Assembly: GCF_014859355.1 (NCBI RefSeq) | Contig: NZ_JACUUJ010000009.1 | Location: 1 to 64,000 of the forward strand | DNA from: Yoonia sp. | GTDB taxonomy: Bacteria > Pseudomonadota > Alphaproteobacteria > Rhodobacterales > Rhodobacteraceae | Reading direction: 5' to 3' | Length of the DNA: 64,000 nucleotides | Shown: positions 47,471 through 55,255 of the stretch, in pieces | Numbering within the stretch: position 1 is the first letter of the stretch | Layout of the letters: each line of letters opens with the position of its first letter | The notes under the pieces: generated by a model | The model's database searches: none | Told to the model about the DNA's origin: nothing | The model's input: the letters and a program-made list of their open reading frames with translations, nothing else | Made by a program: the position numbers and the translations under genes

Positions 47471-48949
47471 ATGGAAGTCGCGTTGCTTTTTATGATGATC
47501 ATCGGCCAGTTGCTGATCGGCGTGCCGATTGCCGTCGCACTTGGGATCAGTTCGATCATTTTTCAACTGGCGTTTTCGGAAACGTCGTTGGCCGCCGTGG
47601 CACAGACGCTTTATCTGGCGATGGCGGGGCATTACACCCTTCTGGCTATTCCATTTTTTGTATTGGCGTCATCGTTCATGTCAACGGGCGGCGTGGCGAA
47701 ACGGATCATCCGCTTTGCCATTGCCTGTGTTGGGCATTTGCAGGGCGGGCTGGCGATTGCGGGGGTTTTCGCCTGCATGATGTTTGCGGCCCTGTCGGGA
47801 TCATCACCGGCCACTGTGGTGGCTATCGGGTCGATCGTGATCGCGGCGATGACGCAGGTCGGCTATACCAAGGAATTTGCCGCCGGTGTCATTTGTAATG
47901 CAGGCACATTGGGCATTCTGATCCCGCCTTCTATTGTGATGGTGGTCTATGCGTCCGCCACAGATGTGTCGGTGGGGCGGATGTTTCTTGCAGGTGTGAT
48001 CCCGGGGCTGATGGCTGGCGGGATGTTGATGATCACGATTTACGTGATCGCGCGGATCAAGAACATGCCCAAGGGCGAATGGGCGGGCTGGGGCGAAATT
48101 GGAGCGAGCTTCCGCGACGCAATTTGGGGGCTGATGCTGATCATGATCATCATGGGCGGCATCTATGGCCACCCTTGGGTCCGGTTCGAGGAAGGGGTCA
48201 GCTTTCTTTATTGGAAATCGGGGGCGTTTACCCCGACCGAGGCTGCTGCCGTTGCTGCCGTTTATGCTTTTGTCGTGGCGACCTTCATCTATCGCGACAT
48301 GGGGCCGCTGGCCGCCCGTGATGCCGATGGCAATATTTATCAAGGTGTCGCTGTCAGCCTGTCGGCCGCAGCAGTGCCACAAAAATCAAACCTGCTGCAA
48401 AAGCCGTGGGCGCTCATCACCGCGTTTTTTCACAAGGATACCCGCGAAACCCTGTTCGAGGGCGCCAAGCTGACCATCACGCTGATGTTCATTATCGCCA
48501 ATGCGCTGTTGCTGAAACATGTGCTGACGGATGAACAGATCCCGCAGCATGTTGCAGGTTTGATGCTGGATGCGGGTTTTGGACCGATCATGTTCCTGAT
48601 CATGGTCAACGTGGTCTTGCTGATCGGCGGGCAGTTCATGGAACCGTCGGGTTTGATCGTGATCGTTGCACCGCTGGTGTTTCCGATTGCCATCGAACTT
48701 GGGATCGATCCGATTCATCTTGGGATCATCATGGTCGTGAATATGGAAATCGGGATGATCACGCCACCCGTGGGGCTGAACCTGTTCGTCACATCTGGCG
48801 TGGCGGGGATGCCGATGATGTCTGTGGTGCGGGCGGCGCTGCCATTCCTGGCTGTTCTGTTCGTCTTTCTGATCATGGTGACGTATATCCCCGCCATCTC
48901 GACCTATTTGCCAACGCTCTTTATGGGGCCGGAAATTGTGGTGAAATGA
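47471..48949 (+). CDS. dctM: TRAP transporter large permease DctM
   Basis: A 492-residue ion-coupled permease with about twelve to fourteen helices. Family features are PIAVALGISSIIFQLAF, GLAIAGVFACMMFAALSGSSPATVVAIGSIV, IPPSIVMVVYASATDVSVGRMFLAGVIPG, and VVNMEIGMITPPVGLNLFVTSGVAGM near the C-terminus. A loop in the middle (residues 270-330) is longer than in minimal DctM proteins. It completes the dctPQM transporter under the likely control of the upstream DctBD pair. Confidence 0.93.
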   Translation: MEVALLFMMIIGQLLIGVPIAVALGISSIIFQLAFSETSLAAVAQTLYLAMAGHYTLLAIPFFVLASSFMSTGGVAKRIIRFAIACVGHLQGGLAIAGVFACMMFAALSGSSPATVVAIGSIVIAAMTQVGYTKEFAAGVICNAGTLGILIPPSIVMVVYASATDVSVGRMFLAGVIPGLMAGGMLMITIYVIARIKNMPKGEWAGWGEIGASFRDAIWGLMLIMIIMGGIYGHPWVRFEEGVSFLYWKSGAFTPTEAAAVAAVYAFVVATFIYRDMGPLAARDADGNIYQGVAVSLSAAAVPQKSNLLQKPWALITAFFHKDTRETLFEGAKLTITLMFIIANALLLKHVLTDEQIPQHVAGLMLDAGFGPIMFLIMVNVVLLIGGQFMEPSGLIVIVAPLVFPIAIELGIDPIHLGIIMVVNMEIGMITPPVGLNLFVTSGVAGMPMMSVVRAALPFLAVLFVFLIMVTYIPAISTYLPTLFMGPEIVVK

Positions 48950-48957
48950 TGGGGCAG

Positions 48958-48979
48958 AACAAATTTCGCGAAATTTGTT
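48958..48979. terminator. Perfect 22-base palindrome between dctM and tpiA
   Basis: Arms AACAAATTTCG and its exact complement with no spacer, ending in TTT. It sits between converging genes and overlaps the tpiA stop by one base. The core CAAATTT..AAATTTG is shared with the palindrome at 19441. Confidence 0.65.
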
Positions 48980-49716
48980 TACGCGGCACTGGCTTCAAGC
49001 GCGGAAATGATTTGTGAAAAATCATCCGCCTTGAGGCTGGCACCCCCGACAAGGGCACCATCTACATCCGCAACGGCAAAGATTTCTGCTGCATTGCTGC
49101 CCTTGACCGACCCGCCATACAAGATGCGCATATCAGCGGCATCATCAAAGCGTGCGGCAAGGCGTGCGCGGATATGGCCGTGAACCTGGCCGATTTGGTC
49201 CAGTGTTGGCACCTTGCCCGTGCCAATGGCCCAGACCGGTTCATAGGCAATGACCGTGTTATAGGCCGTCGCGCCTGCGGGCACGGACCCTGACAGTTGC
49301 GAGTCAACCACGTCCAGCGTGGTGGCTGATTCGCGCTGTTCAAGCGTTTCACCAATGCAGATCACCGCTGTCAGTCCGGCTGTATGGGCCGCATGCGATT
49401 TTGCTGCGATGATGACATCTGTTTCGCCATGGTCCGCACGCCGTTCAGAATGCCCGGTAATCACATGCGTCGCCCCCGCATCTGCCAGCATCTGCGCGCT
49501 GATATCGCCGGTATGCGCACCAGAGATCTGGTGATGACAATCCTGCCCGCCAATGCCGAACGGCAGATCGCGACATTGGTTGATCAGGGTCGCAGGCGGG
49601 CAAATCAGGATATCGACTGATGCGTCTGCATGCCGTCTGAAGAGGGTTTCAATCTCTGTCAGATCAACGCGCAGCCCGTTCATTTTCCAGTTTCCGGCGA
49701 CAAGTTTGCGGCGCAT
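48979..49716 (-). CDS. tpiA: Triose-phosphate isomerase
   Basis: A 245-residue TIM-barrel enzyme of glycolysis. The substrate-binding N/K motif is [10 protein letters not shown], the catalytic histidine is in [13 protein letters not shown], the catalytic glutamate in [13 protein letters not shown], and the phosphate loop in [12 protein letters not shown] and [12 protein letters not shown]. The start ATG at 49716 has an AAAAGGATA site; the open frame further upstream is not homologous. Confidence 0.95.
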   Translation of the reverse strand: MRRKLVAGNWKMNGLRVDLTEIETLFRRHADASVDILICPPATLINQCRDLPFGIGGQDCHHQISGAHTGDISAQMLADAGATHVITGHSERRADHGETDVIIAAKSHAAHTAGLTAVICIGETLEQRESATTLDVVDSQLSGSVPAGATAYNTVIAYEPVWAIGTGKVPTLDQIGQVHGHIRARLAARFDDAADMRILYGGSVKGSNAAEIFAVADVDGALVGGASLKADDFSQIISALEASAA

Positions 49717-49833
49717 GACGTATCCTTTTTGCTGACGATAGCCTAAGTGGTAGCAAGCTGGCGGATGATGTAAAAGGGTTATGCTGGGCCTGTTGATACC
49801 GCCGATCACGTAACCGGCGGGCGGAAGGTGACA

Positions 49834-50132
49834 ATGATCCCGGGAATTGATCCAAAATCCTTGTTCGCTGGCAGACCTGATGCCGATGCCGCAGCCCGGA
49901 TCCGGGCGACGGATGTGGGGTTTCCGACAACTTATAATACGCTGGTTTCAAAGGCTGATATCCAGAAGGTGCTTGCGATTTATCGGGCTTTTTTTGCCTT
50001 GCCAACGGCCCTTAAAGCACCGTTTGACATGGCGCGCATGTCGCACCAGTTGGCGCGCCGCTCATCCTGGCGGTTGGTCATCTGCAAAAGCGGTTCAGCG
50101 AAACCTATGTCCACCTGGCTTCAAGCCGTTGA
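49834..50132 (+). pseudogene. Isopenicillin N synthase-like 2OG-Fe(II) oxygenase, internally deleted
   Basis: The N-terminal 70 residues ([36 protein letters not shown]...YRAFFALPTALKAPFDMARM) match the opening of IPNS-like oxygenases. From about 50050 a different frame encodes GAPLILAVGHLQKRFSETYVHLASSR and a stop at 50132, which looks like the normal C-terminus (HLxKRFxETYVHL). Most of the protein, including the iron-binding H-x-D...H triad, is missing. The start has GGAAGG. The 3' end overlaps the end of the convergent Fe-S gene by 12 bases. Confidence 0.7.
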
Positions 50133-50486
50133 CCCTAGCTTTTCATTGAACTTGATCGATTCACCACACCCGCAGGCATCAACCACATTTGGGTTGCGAA
50201 ATTTGAAGCCTGATTCCAGCAGCGATGTTTCGTAGTCGATTTCGGTGCCGAACAAAAACATTTGCGCCATCGGGGCAATCATGACCTGTGCGCCGTCTTG
50301 CGTGACAATTTCATCCAGCGGGTCAATTTCTGTCACGTAATCCATGGTATATTCCATGCCAGCGCAGCCCCCTTTTTTTACGCCTATGCGCAAACCTTGA
50401 TGGCCGTCTTTGGCCATAAGCTTGGCGATTTGGGCGGCAGCCCTTGGGGTGATCATGACAGCTTGCTTTCCGGGGATACCGAACAT
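50121..50486 (-). CDS. HesB/IscA-family iron-sulfur assembly protein
   Basis: A 121-residue A-type scaffold or carrier. Conserved cysteines are in GVKKGGCAGMEYTM and VDACGCGESI. Other signs are MITPRAAAQIAKLM and the DYETSLLESGFKFRNPNV segment. The start ATG at 50486 has AAAGGAG. Its C-terminal tail is a little longer than usual. It is near the SufT-like gene at 51116, with an acetyltransferase between. Confidence 0.9.
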   Translation of the reverse strand: MFGIPGKQAVMITPRAAAQIAKLMAKDGHQGLRIGVKKGGCAGMEYTMDYVTEIDPLDEIVTQDGAQVMIAPMAQMFLFGTEIDYETSLLESGFKFRNPNVVDACGCGESIKFNEKLGSTA

Positions 50487-50561
50487 GGCGTGCGCTCCTT
50501 TGGTCCTAGGGGAAATGTAGGGGATTTGGCCAGCGATTCCAAGGTGGATGGTGCAATTGGG

Positions 50562-51110
50562 TCAGATCGGACGGGCCGGGTTTCCTGCAACGGTGTCGCC
50601 TGCCGCCACATCCCGCGTGACGACAGCACCGGCACCGATCACCGCGTCATCGCCAATGGTGACGCCGGGCAGCAACAGCGCACCGCCTCCGATCCATACA
50701 TTTGCACCAATCGTGATGGCGCGCCCCATTTCAAGGCCCTGCGCACGCACAGCAGGGTCACGCGGGTGATCAGCCGTCAGAATCTGCACAGCTGGGCCAA
50801 TCTGGGTGTTGTCGCCGATGAAAATGGGACAAACATCAAGCAGCACGCATCCGTAGTTCAGAAAGACGCCCCGCCCCAGATGGATGTTGCTGCCATAGTC
50901 CACGTAAAATGGCGGCCGGATCACGGCGCCGCCATCACTGCCCAACAAATCGCCAAGGATCTTGCGGCGCGCGTCATCGTCGCCATAGACCGTTTTGTTG
51001 TAGTCGCGCATCAATCGCTGCGCCTGTTTGCGCGCGGCAACCAGTTCAGGGTCGCTGGCATGATAAAGTTCACCGGCGATCATCCGGGCTTTCTGGTTGG
51101 GGCCGATCAC
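50562..51110 (-). CDS. Maltose/galactoside-type sugar O-acetyltransferase
   Basis: A 182-residue left-handed beta-helix enzyme. The N-terminal MIAGELYHASDPELVAARKQAQRLMRDYN is typical of maltose O-acetyltransferases, followed by hexapeptide repeats (VFLNYGCVLLDVCPIFIGDNTQIGPAVQILTADHPRD, AITIGANVWIGGGALLLPGVTIGDDAVIGAGAVVTRDV). The catalytic His is in TADHPRD. The start at 51110 is 5 bases after the SufT-like gene's stop; these genes are co-transcribed. Confidence 0.88.
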   Translation of the reverse strand: MIGPNQKARMIAGELYHASDPELVAARKQAQRLMRDYNKTVYGDDDARRKILGDLLGSDGGAVIRPPFYVDYGSNIHLGRGVFLNYGCVLLDVCPIFIGDNTQIGPAVQILTADHPRDPAVRAQGLEMGRAITIGANVWIGGGALLLPGVTIGDDAVIGAGAVVTRDVAAGDTVAGNPARPI

Positions 51111-51115
51111 GGTGT

Positions 51116-51478
51116 TTACATGAACCCCAGTTCAAGCCGTGCTTCGTCAGACATCATGTCCATGCCCCACTGCGGTTCAAACGTCATGTCCACGTCAACT
51201 TGTTTCACACCGGGCAGGGGGGCCACGGCATCGGCAACCCAACCGGGCATTTCACCGGCTACCGGACAACCCGGAGCGGTGAGCGTCATGATGATATTCA
51301 CCGCACCTTCATCTGAAATATCAATCGTGTAGATCAGACCAAGGTCATAGATGTTGACCGGAATTTCCGGGTCATAGACCGACCGGCAGGCCTGCACGAT
51401 ATCGTCATACAGCGGATGGTCTGTGGATGATGGCGCAATCATTGGCGCGCCCTGCAATTGGGTATTGGTATCAGTCAT
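51116..51478 (-). CDS. SufT/MIP18-family (DUF59) Fe-S maturation protein
   Basis: A 120-residue protein with the DUF59 core: DIVQACRSVYDPEIPVNIYDLGLIYTIDISDEGAVNIIMTLTAPGCPVAGEMPGWVADAVAPLPGVKQVDVDMTFEPQW. The conserved cysteine is in APGCPV. These proteins help Fe-S cluster maturation, and in Rhodobacteraceae they commonly occur near suf genes. The HesB-type gene is close by on the same strand. Confidence 0.88.
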   Translation of the reverse strand: MTDTNTQLQGAPMIAPSSTDHPLYDDIVQACRSVYDPEIPVNIYDLGLIYTIDISDEGAVNIIMTLTAPGCPVAGEMPGWVADAVAPLPGVKQVDVDMTFEPQWGMDMMSDEARLELGFM

Positions 51479-51567
51479 GCCGCCTGTCCCTTATTCCTGA
51501 GCAAAGATATAGGGTTTATACCGCAGGTCGTAAAGACCCCCGGCTTTCGCAGAAATAAAAGTTATGC

Positions 51568-52968
51568 CTATTTTCCCGATCGCATTGGCGCGCGCAATTG
51601 CACACGATTTTCGATTTCGGCAAACAGATCAGCGGCAATGTTGCGCCCTGTCGCTTTTTCGATGCCTTCAAGGCCGGGGGATGAATTCACCTCCAGCACC
51701 TTGGGCCCGTCATCACCGCGCAGCATATCGACCCCGGCGAAATTCAGATGCAGCGCCTTGGCAGCGCGCAATGCTGTGTCGCGTTCTTCTTTCGTGATCC
51801 GCACCCTGGACGCGGCCCCCCCCTGATGCAGGTTGGACCGAAATTCGCCCTCGGCGGCCTTGCGTTTGATCGCGCCCACAACTTTGCCGCCGATCACCAT
51901 GCAGCGAATATCCTCGCCGTTGGCCTCTTTCACGAATTGTTGCACCAGAAAATTGGCTTGCAGGTTGCGAAAGGCCGAAATAACGCTGTCGGCTGCTTTC
52001 TTGGTTTCGGCCAGCACGACGCCTTTGCCCTGGGTGCTTTCCAGCAGCTTCACGATCAGCGGCGCGCCGCCGACCAGCCCGATCAGGTTGCCGGTGTCCT
52101 TGGGTGATGACGCAAAGGCAGTGGCTGGCATGCCGATGCGGTTACGCGCCAGCACCTGATGCGCGGCCAGTTTATCGCGCGAGGTGCCGATACCATCGCT
52201 GGCGTTCACGCAATAGGTGCCGATGGTTTCAAACTGCCGCACCACCGCCGTGCCGTAAGATGTGATCGACGCGCCGATTCGCGGAATCACTGCATCGAAC
52301 CGGGGCAGGCGTTTGCCGTCATAATAAATCGCCGGGTCATTCTGGTTGATCGCCATATAGCACCGGGTGGTGTCGATCACCTCGACCACGTGATCGCGCG
52401 CATGGCCTTCCTCGATCAGGCGGCGGGTAGAATAATTGTCTTCGCGCGACAGCACCGCAACCCGCAGGCTGCGCTTGGGCACCTTGCGCCGGCGTTTGCG
52501 CAAGTAGACATCATAATCCAATTCCGGTTGAAAAAACCGGTCACTGGGATGCACGATGACCTCTGGGCCAAGCGCCTGCCGCCCCAGCAACATGCGCGAA
52601 TTCATTGTGCGGCGGTCGGTCAGTGTCACTTCGATCGGCCAAGACCGGCCTGCGACTTCGATCTGGGTTTCGATCACAAAGCGGTTTTCAACCTCACCGT
52701 TGGAACTGGTGACTTCGCGTTGGTCGATCAAAGAGGCCGAACAGGAGACTTCAACATCGTCACGCCCCGCGATCGGGTGGACGGAAAAGCGCACCAGCGG
52801 TTTGTCTGCAGGGCCAAAGGGCTCAATCTCAAAGGCATGCAGGGCGGATGTGCGCGCGCCGGTATCCACCTTGGCCTTCAGCGCAGGCAGGCCCAGCATC
52901 GGCAGGGAGACCCATTCTTCCCAGCCAAATGTCATGTCGTCCGCGGTCTGGTTGTCGTCGTCGTGCAT
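51568..52968 (-). CDS. rimK: Fusion of RimB-like protease domain and RimK-type ATP-grasp ligase
   Basis: A 466-residue two-domain protein. Residues 13-145 form a retropepsin-like domain with the DTGA motif in LKAKVDTGARTSALHA and the LLGRQAL block, as in the ATP-dependent zinc-protease-like RimB family. Residues 165-460 are RimK-type ATP-grasp with LRVAVLSREDNYSTRRLIEEG, PLIVKLLESTQGKGVVLAE and NFAGVDMLRGDDGPKVLEVNSSPGLEGIEKATG. RimK adds glutamates to ribosomal protein S6, and RimB trims them in other bacteria. Here one polypeptide could combine both. Confidence 0.85.
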   Translation of the reverse strand: MHDDDNQTADDMTFGWEEWVSLPMLGLPALKAKVDTGARTSALHAFEIEPFGPADKPLVRFSVHPIAGRDDVEVSCSASLIDQREVTSSNGEVENRFVIETQIEVAGRSWPIEVTLTDRRTMNSRMLLGRQALGPEVIVHPSDRFFQPELDYDVYLRKRRRKVPKRSLRVAVLSREDNYSTRRLIEEGHARDHVVEVIDTTRCYMAINQNDPAIYYDGKRLPRFDAVIPRIGASITSYGTAVVRQFETIGTYCVNASDGIGTSRDKLAAHQVLARNRIGMPATAFASSPKDTGNLIGLVGGAPLIVKLLESTQGKGVVLAETKKAADSVISAFRNLQANFLVQQFVKEANGEDIRCMVIGGKVVGAIKRKAAEGEFRSNLHQGGAASRVRITKEERDTALRAAKALHLNFAGVDMLRGDDGPKVLEVNSSPGLEGIEKATGRNIAADLFAEIENRVQLRAPMRSGK

Positions 52969-53020
52969 GGTGTATATCCAAAGGTTCTGCCATGACGGCT
53001 AGAACATGGAGCGCGCGCAG

Positions 53021-54154
53021 ATGACAACCAAAAGATTTTCCTTTTCGCTGAATGCGACCGACGGCAAGGCCCGCACCGGCGTCATCAGCACCCCGCGCGG
53101 CGATATCCGCACACCTGCCTTTATGCCCGTGGGCACGGCGGGCACCGTCAAGGGCATGTTGCCCGAAAACGTGGCCGCGACAGGGGCGGATATTTTGCTG
53201 GGCAATACCTATCACCTGATGCTGCGTCCCACGGCAGAACGGATTGACCGGCTAGGTGGGCTGCACAAGTTCATGAACTGGGATAAACCGATCCTGACCG
53301 ACAGTGGCGGGTTTCAGGTGATGTCGCTGGCGGACCTGCGCAAGATGACCGAAAAGGGCGTGACCTTCAAAAGCCACATCGACGGGTCGAAACACGAATT
53401 GACCCCGGAACGGTCGATGGAAATCCAGCGCCTGCTGGGGTCTGACATCGTGATGTGTTTTGATGAATGTCCGGCGCTGCCAGCGGATCGTGCGCGGATC
53501 GCCGAAAGCATGGCACTGTCGATGCGCTGGGCGCAGCGGTCGCGCGATGCCTTTGGCGACAGGCCCGGTCATGCGCTTTTCGGCATCCAGCAGGGCGGGC
53601 TGGAACAAGACTTGCGTGAACAAAGCGCCAAGGCGCTGACCGAAATCGGGTTCGAAGGTTACGCCATCGGCGGTCTGGCCGTGGGCGAGGGGCAGGCGGC
53701 AATGTTCAGCGCGCTTGATTACGCCCCGGATCAGCTGCCCGTGGACAAGCCGCGTTACCTGATGGGCGTGGGCAAGCCCGATGACATCGTGGGGGCTGTC
53801 AAACGCGGCATCGACATGATGGATTGTGTTCTGCCCAGCCGGTCAGGGCGGACCGGTCAGGCTTGGACCCGCCGCGGGGTAGTAAACATCAAGAACGCCC
53901 GCCACGCCGACGACCCGCGCCCCCTGGATGAACACTGCACATGCCCGGCGTGCCAAGGGTATTCCCGTGCCTATCTGCACCATGTCTACCGGTCGCAGGA
54001 AATGATTTCAGGCATGTTGCTGACATGGCATAACCTGCATTATTTTCAGGAAATCATGCAAGGGATGCGCGATGCGATCACCGCAGGTCAATTTGCAGCT
54101 TGGGAGGCCGCGTTTCACGCTGGATGTGCGCAGGGCGATATTGAAATTCTTTGA
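53021..54154 (+). CDS. tgt: tRNA-guanine transglycosylase
   Basis: Exchanges guanine 34 for preQ1 in tRNA for queuosine. The 377 residues show [22 protein letters not shown], the catalytic aspartate in [10 protein letters not shown] and in [25 protein letters not shown] (nucleophile Asp in GIDMMD), and the zinc site [16 protein letters not shown]. The start ATG at 53021 (MTTKRFSF) is preferred over ATG 53006. Normal length. Confidence 0.95.
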   Translation: MTTKRFSFSLNATDGKARTGVISTPRGDIRTPAFMPVGTAGTVKGMLPENVAATGADILLGNTYHLMLRPTAERIDRLGGLHKFMNWDKPILTDSGGFQVMSLADLRKMTEKGVTFKSHIDGSKHELTPERSMEIQRLLGSDIVMCFDECPALPADRARIAESMALSMRWAQRSRDAFGDRPGHALFGIQQGGLEQDLREQSAKALTEIGFEGYAIGGLAVGEGQAAMFSALDYAPDQLPVDKPRYLMGVGKPDDIVGAVKRGIDMMDCVLPSRSGRTGQAWTRRGVVNIKNARHADDPRPLDEHCTCPACQGYSRAYLHHVYRSQEMISGMLLTWHNLHYFQEIMQGMRDAITAGQFAAWEAAFHAGCAQGDIEIL

Positions 54155-54209
54155 ATTGCAGCCTTTTCGAAAAATGCGATTCGTCGATGTTGATCTAAAG
54201 GAACCGTCA

Positions 54210-54989
54210 GTGAAGGTCTTTATCCTTGGTAATTGTCAGGCAAATGCGATGCGCGGTCTGTGCCGCGAGATGTTTCCCAACGTTGACGTTTCCTTTCTAT
54301 CAATAACGCCTTTTTGGGGTGCTTTTGACGAAGAAAAAGCACGTGATCTGCTTGCGGGTGCGGATCTGATTATTTGTCAGGCAATTACCAATCCAGACGC
54401 AACGTTCAATGTAGATGACATCAGGCGATCGACACATGGAGAGATCGTTTTCATTCCTTACGTCTATCTCGACGGCATTGCGTCGCTTGAGATCGTCGCT
54501 TCGAAAGGTAAATCTGTGATTCGTGGCATGCAAGAGTTGATGCACGATCAGGAAGCCCGCAAGCCAATCCGCATTTTTGAGGACTACTGTTCTGGCAGAA
54601 TCGACATGAAATCCGAGCAGCGGATTTTTTCATCTCTTGAAAAGATGGCAGCCAAGGAAAGCGCACATTGTAGTATCGTTATTTCAGATTACCTTGCCGA
54701 AACTTGGCGCAAACAGCCAACGCTCTATGGTATCAACCATCCAACGCAGCACGTTATTTTCGAAATGTTCCGGCGTATTTGCGAACGTGTAGGTTGGAAA
54801 TACGACCCCAACCACAAGAATGATCCAATCGTCTGGGGCCGTCGGGCGCTTCCAAGTGGAACAAGGTCTTTGACGCCTTTTGATGCGAAACGCCTTCGGT
54901 TGGGCTATCAGGCTGATCCACATTGGTATGGTCAGGCTTACAAGCTGGTCAATCTCGCTGTCAAAGCTTGTGACACGGGGCGTGCCTGA
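54210..54989 (+). CDS. WcbI-family polysaccharide biosynthesis protein
   Basis: A 259-residue protein of the WcbI type (putative capsule acetyltransferase or related), recognised by VKVFILGNCQANAMRGLCREMFPN with the GNCQ motif at the N-terminus, followed by DEEKARDLLAGADLIICQAI and IVFIPYVYLDGI. GTG at 54210 is the likely start: AAAGGAA sits six bases upstream, while upstream ATG options (54072, 54174) have no good site. AT content is visibly higher than in tgt, so it may be a recent acquisition. No other capsule gene is nearby. Confidence 0.75.
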   Translation: MKVFILGNCQANAMRGLCREMFPNVDVSFLSITPFWGAFDEEKARDLLAGADLIICQAITNPDATFNVDDIRRSTHGEIVFIPYVYLDGIASLEIVASKGKSVIRGMQELMHDQEARKPIRIFEDYCSGRIDMKSEQRIFSSLEKMAAKESAHCSIVISDYLAETWRKQPTLYGINHPTQHVIFEMFRRICERVGWKYDPNHKNDPIVWGRRALPSGTRSLTPFDAKRLRLGYQADPHWYGQAYKLVNLAVKACDTGRA

Positions 54990-55138
54990 CCCAATCTTTC
55001 GCCTTTTTGCATACTGACGCCAAAAGAGGTGCCTGTTCGGTGCCTTGTGATCCGAAAACATCGGGTAAATGGTTTTGAATGGTTGCAGACCCCCTGCGTT
55101 TAAGGGCACCTTGTTATGAATTTGAGGCATGTGCTTGG

Positions 55139-55166
55139 TTGAAGATCGGATCACCAACCCCACATA
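55139..55166 (+). promoter_or_regulatory. RpoH (sigma-32)-like promoter for lon
   Basis: TTGAAG at 55139-55144, 13 bases, then CCCCACAT at 55158-55165. This resembles the heat-shock consensus CTTGAAA-(13-17)-CCCCATNT and lies about 75-100 bases upstream of the lon start, in an otherwise gene-free 250-base stretch. Confidence 0.5.
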
Positions 55167-55189
55167 TTACGCTGAAGAGGAGACGCACC

Positions 55190-55255
55190 ATGTTGCCGCA
55201 TAGCCGGGGCGGGGCGTCTTGCCAAAAGAGGAAACGAGTATGCAAGAACCAATGA
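55190..55255 (+). CDS. Possible 21-codon leader ORF overlapping lon
   Basis: ATG at 55190 has a strong ribosome site (GAAGAGGAGA at 55173-55182), better than that of lon. The frame encodes MLPHSRGGASCQKRKRVCKNQ and stops with TGA at 55253-55255, which overlaps the second possible lon ATG (55252). It may be translated as a leader controlling lon, or be chance. Confidence 0.35.
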   Translation: MLPHSRGGASCQKRKRVCKNQ

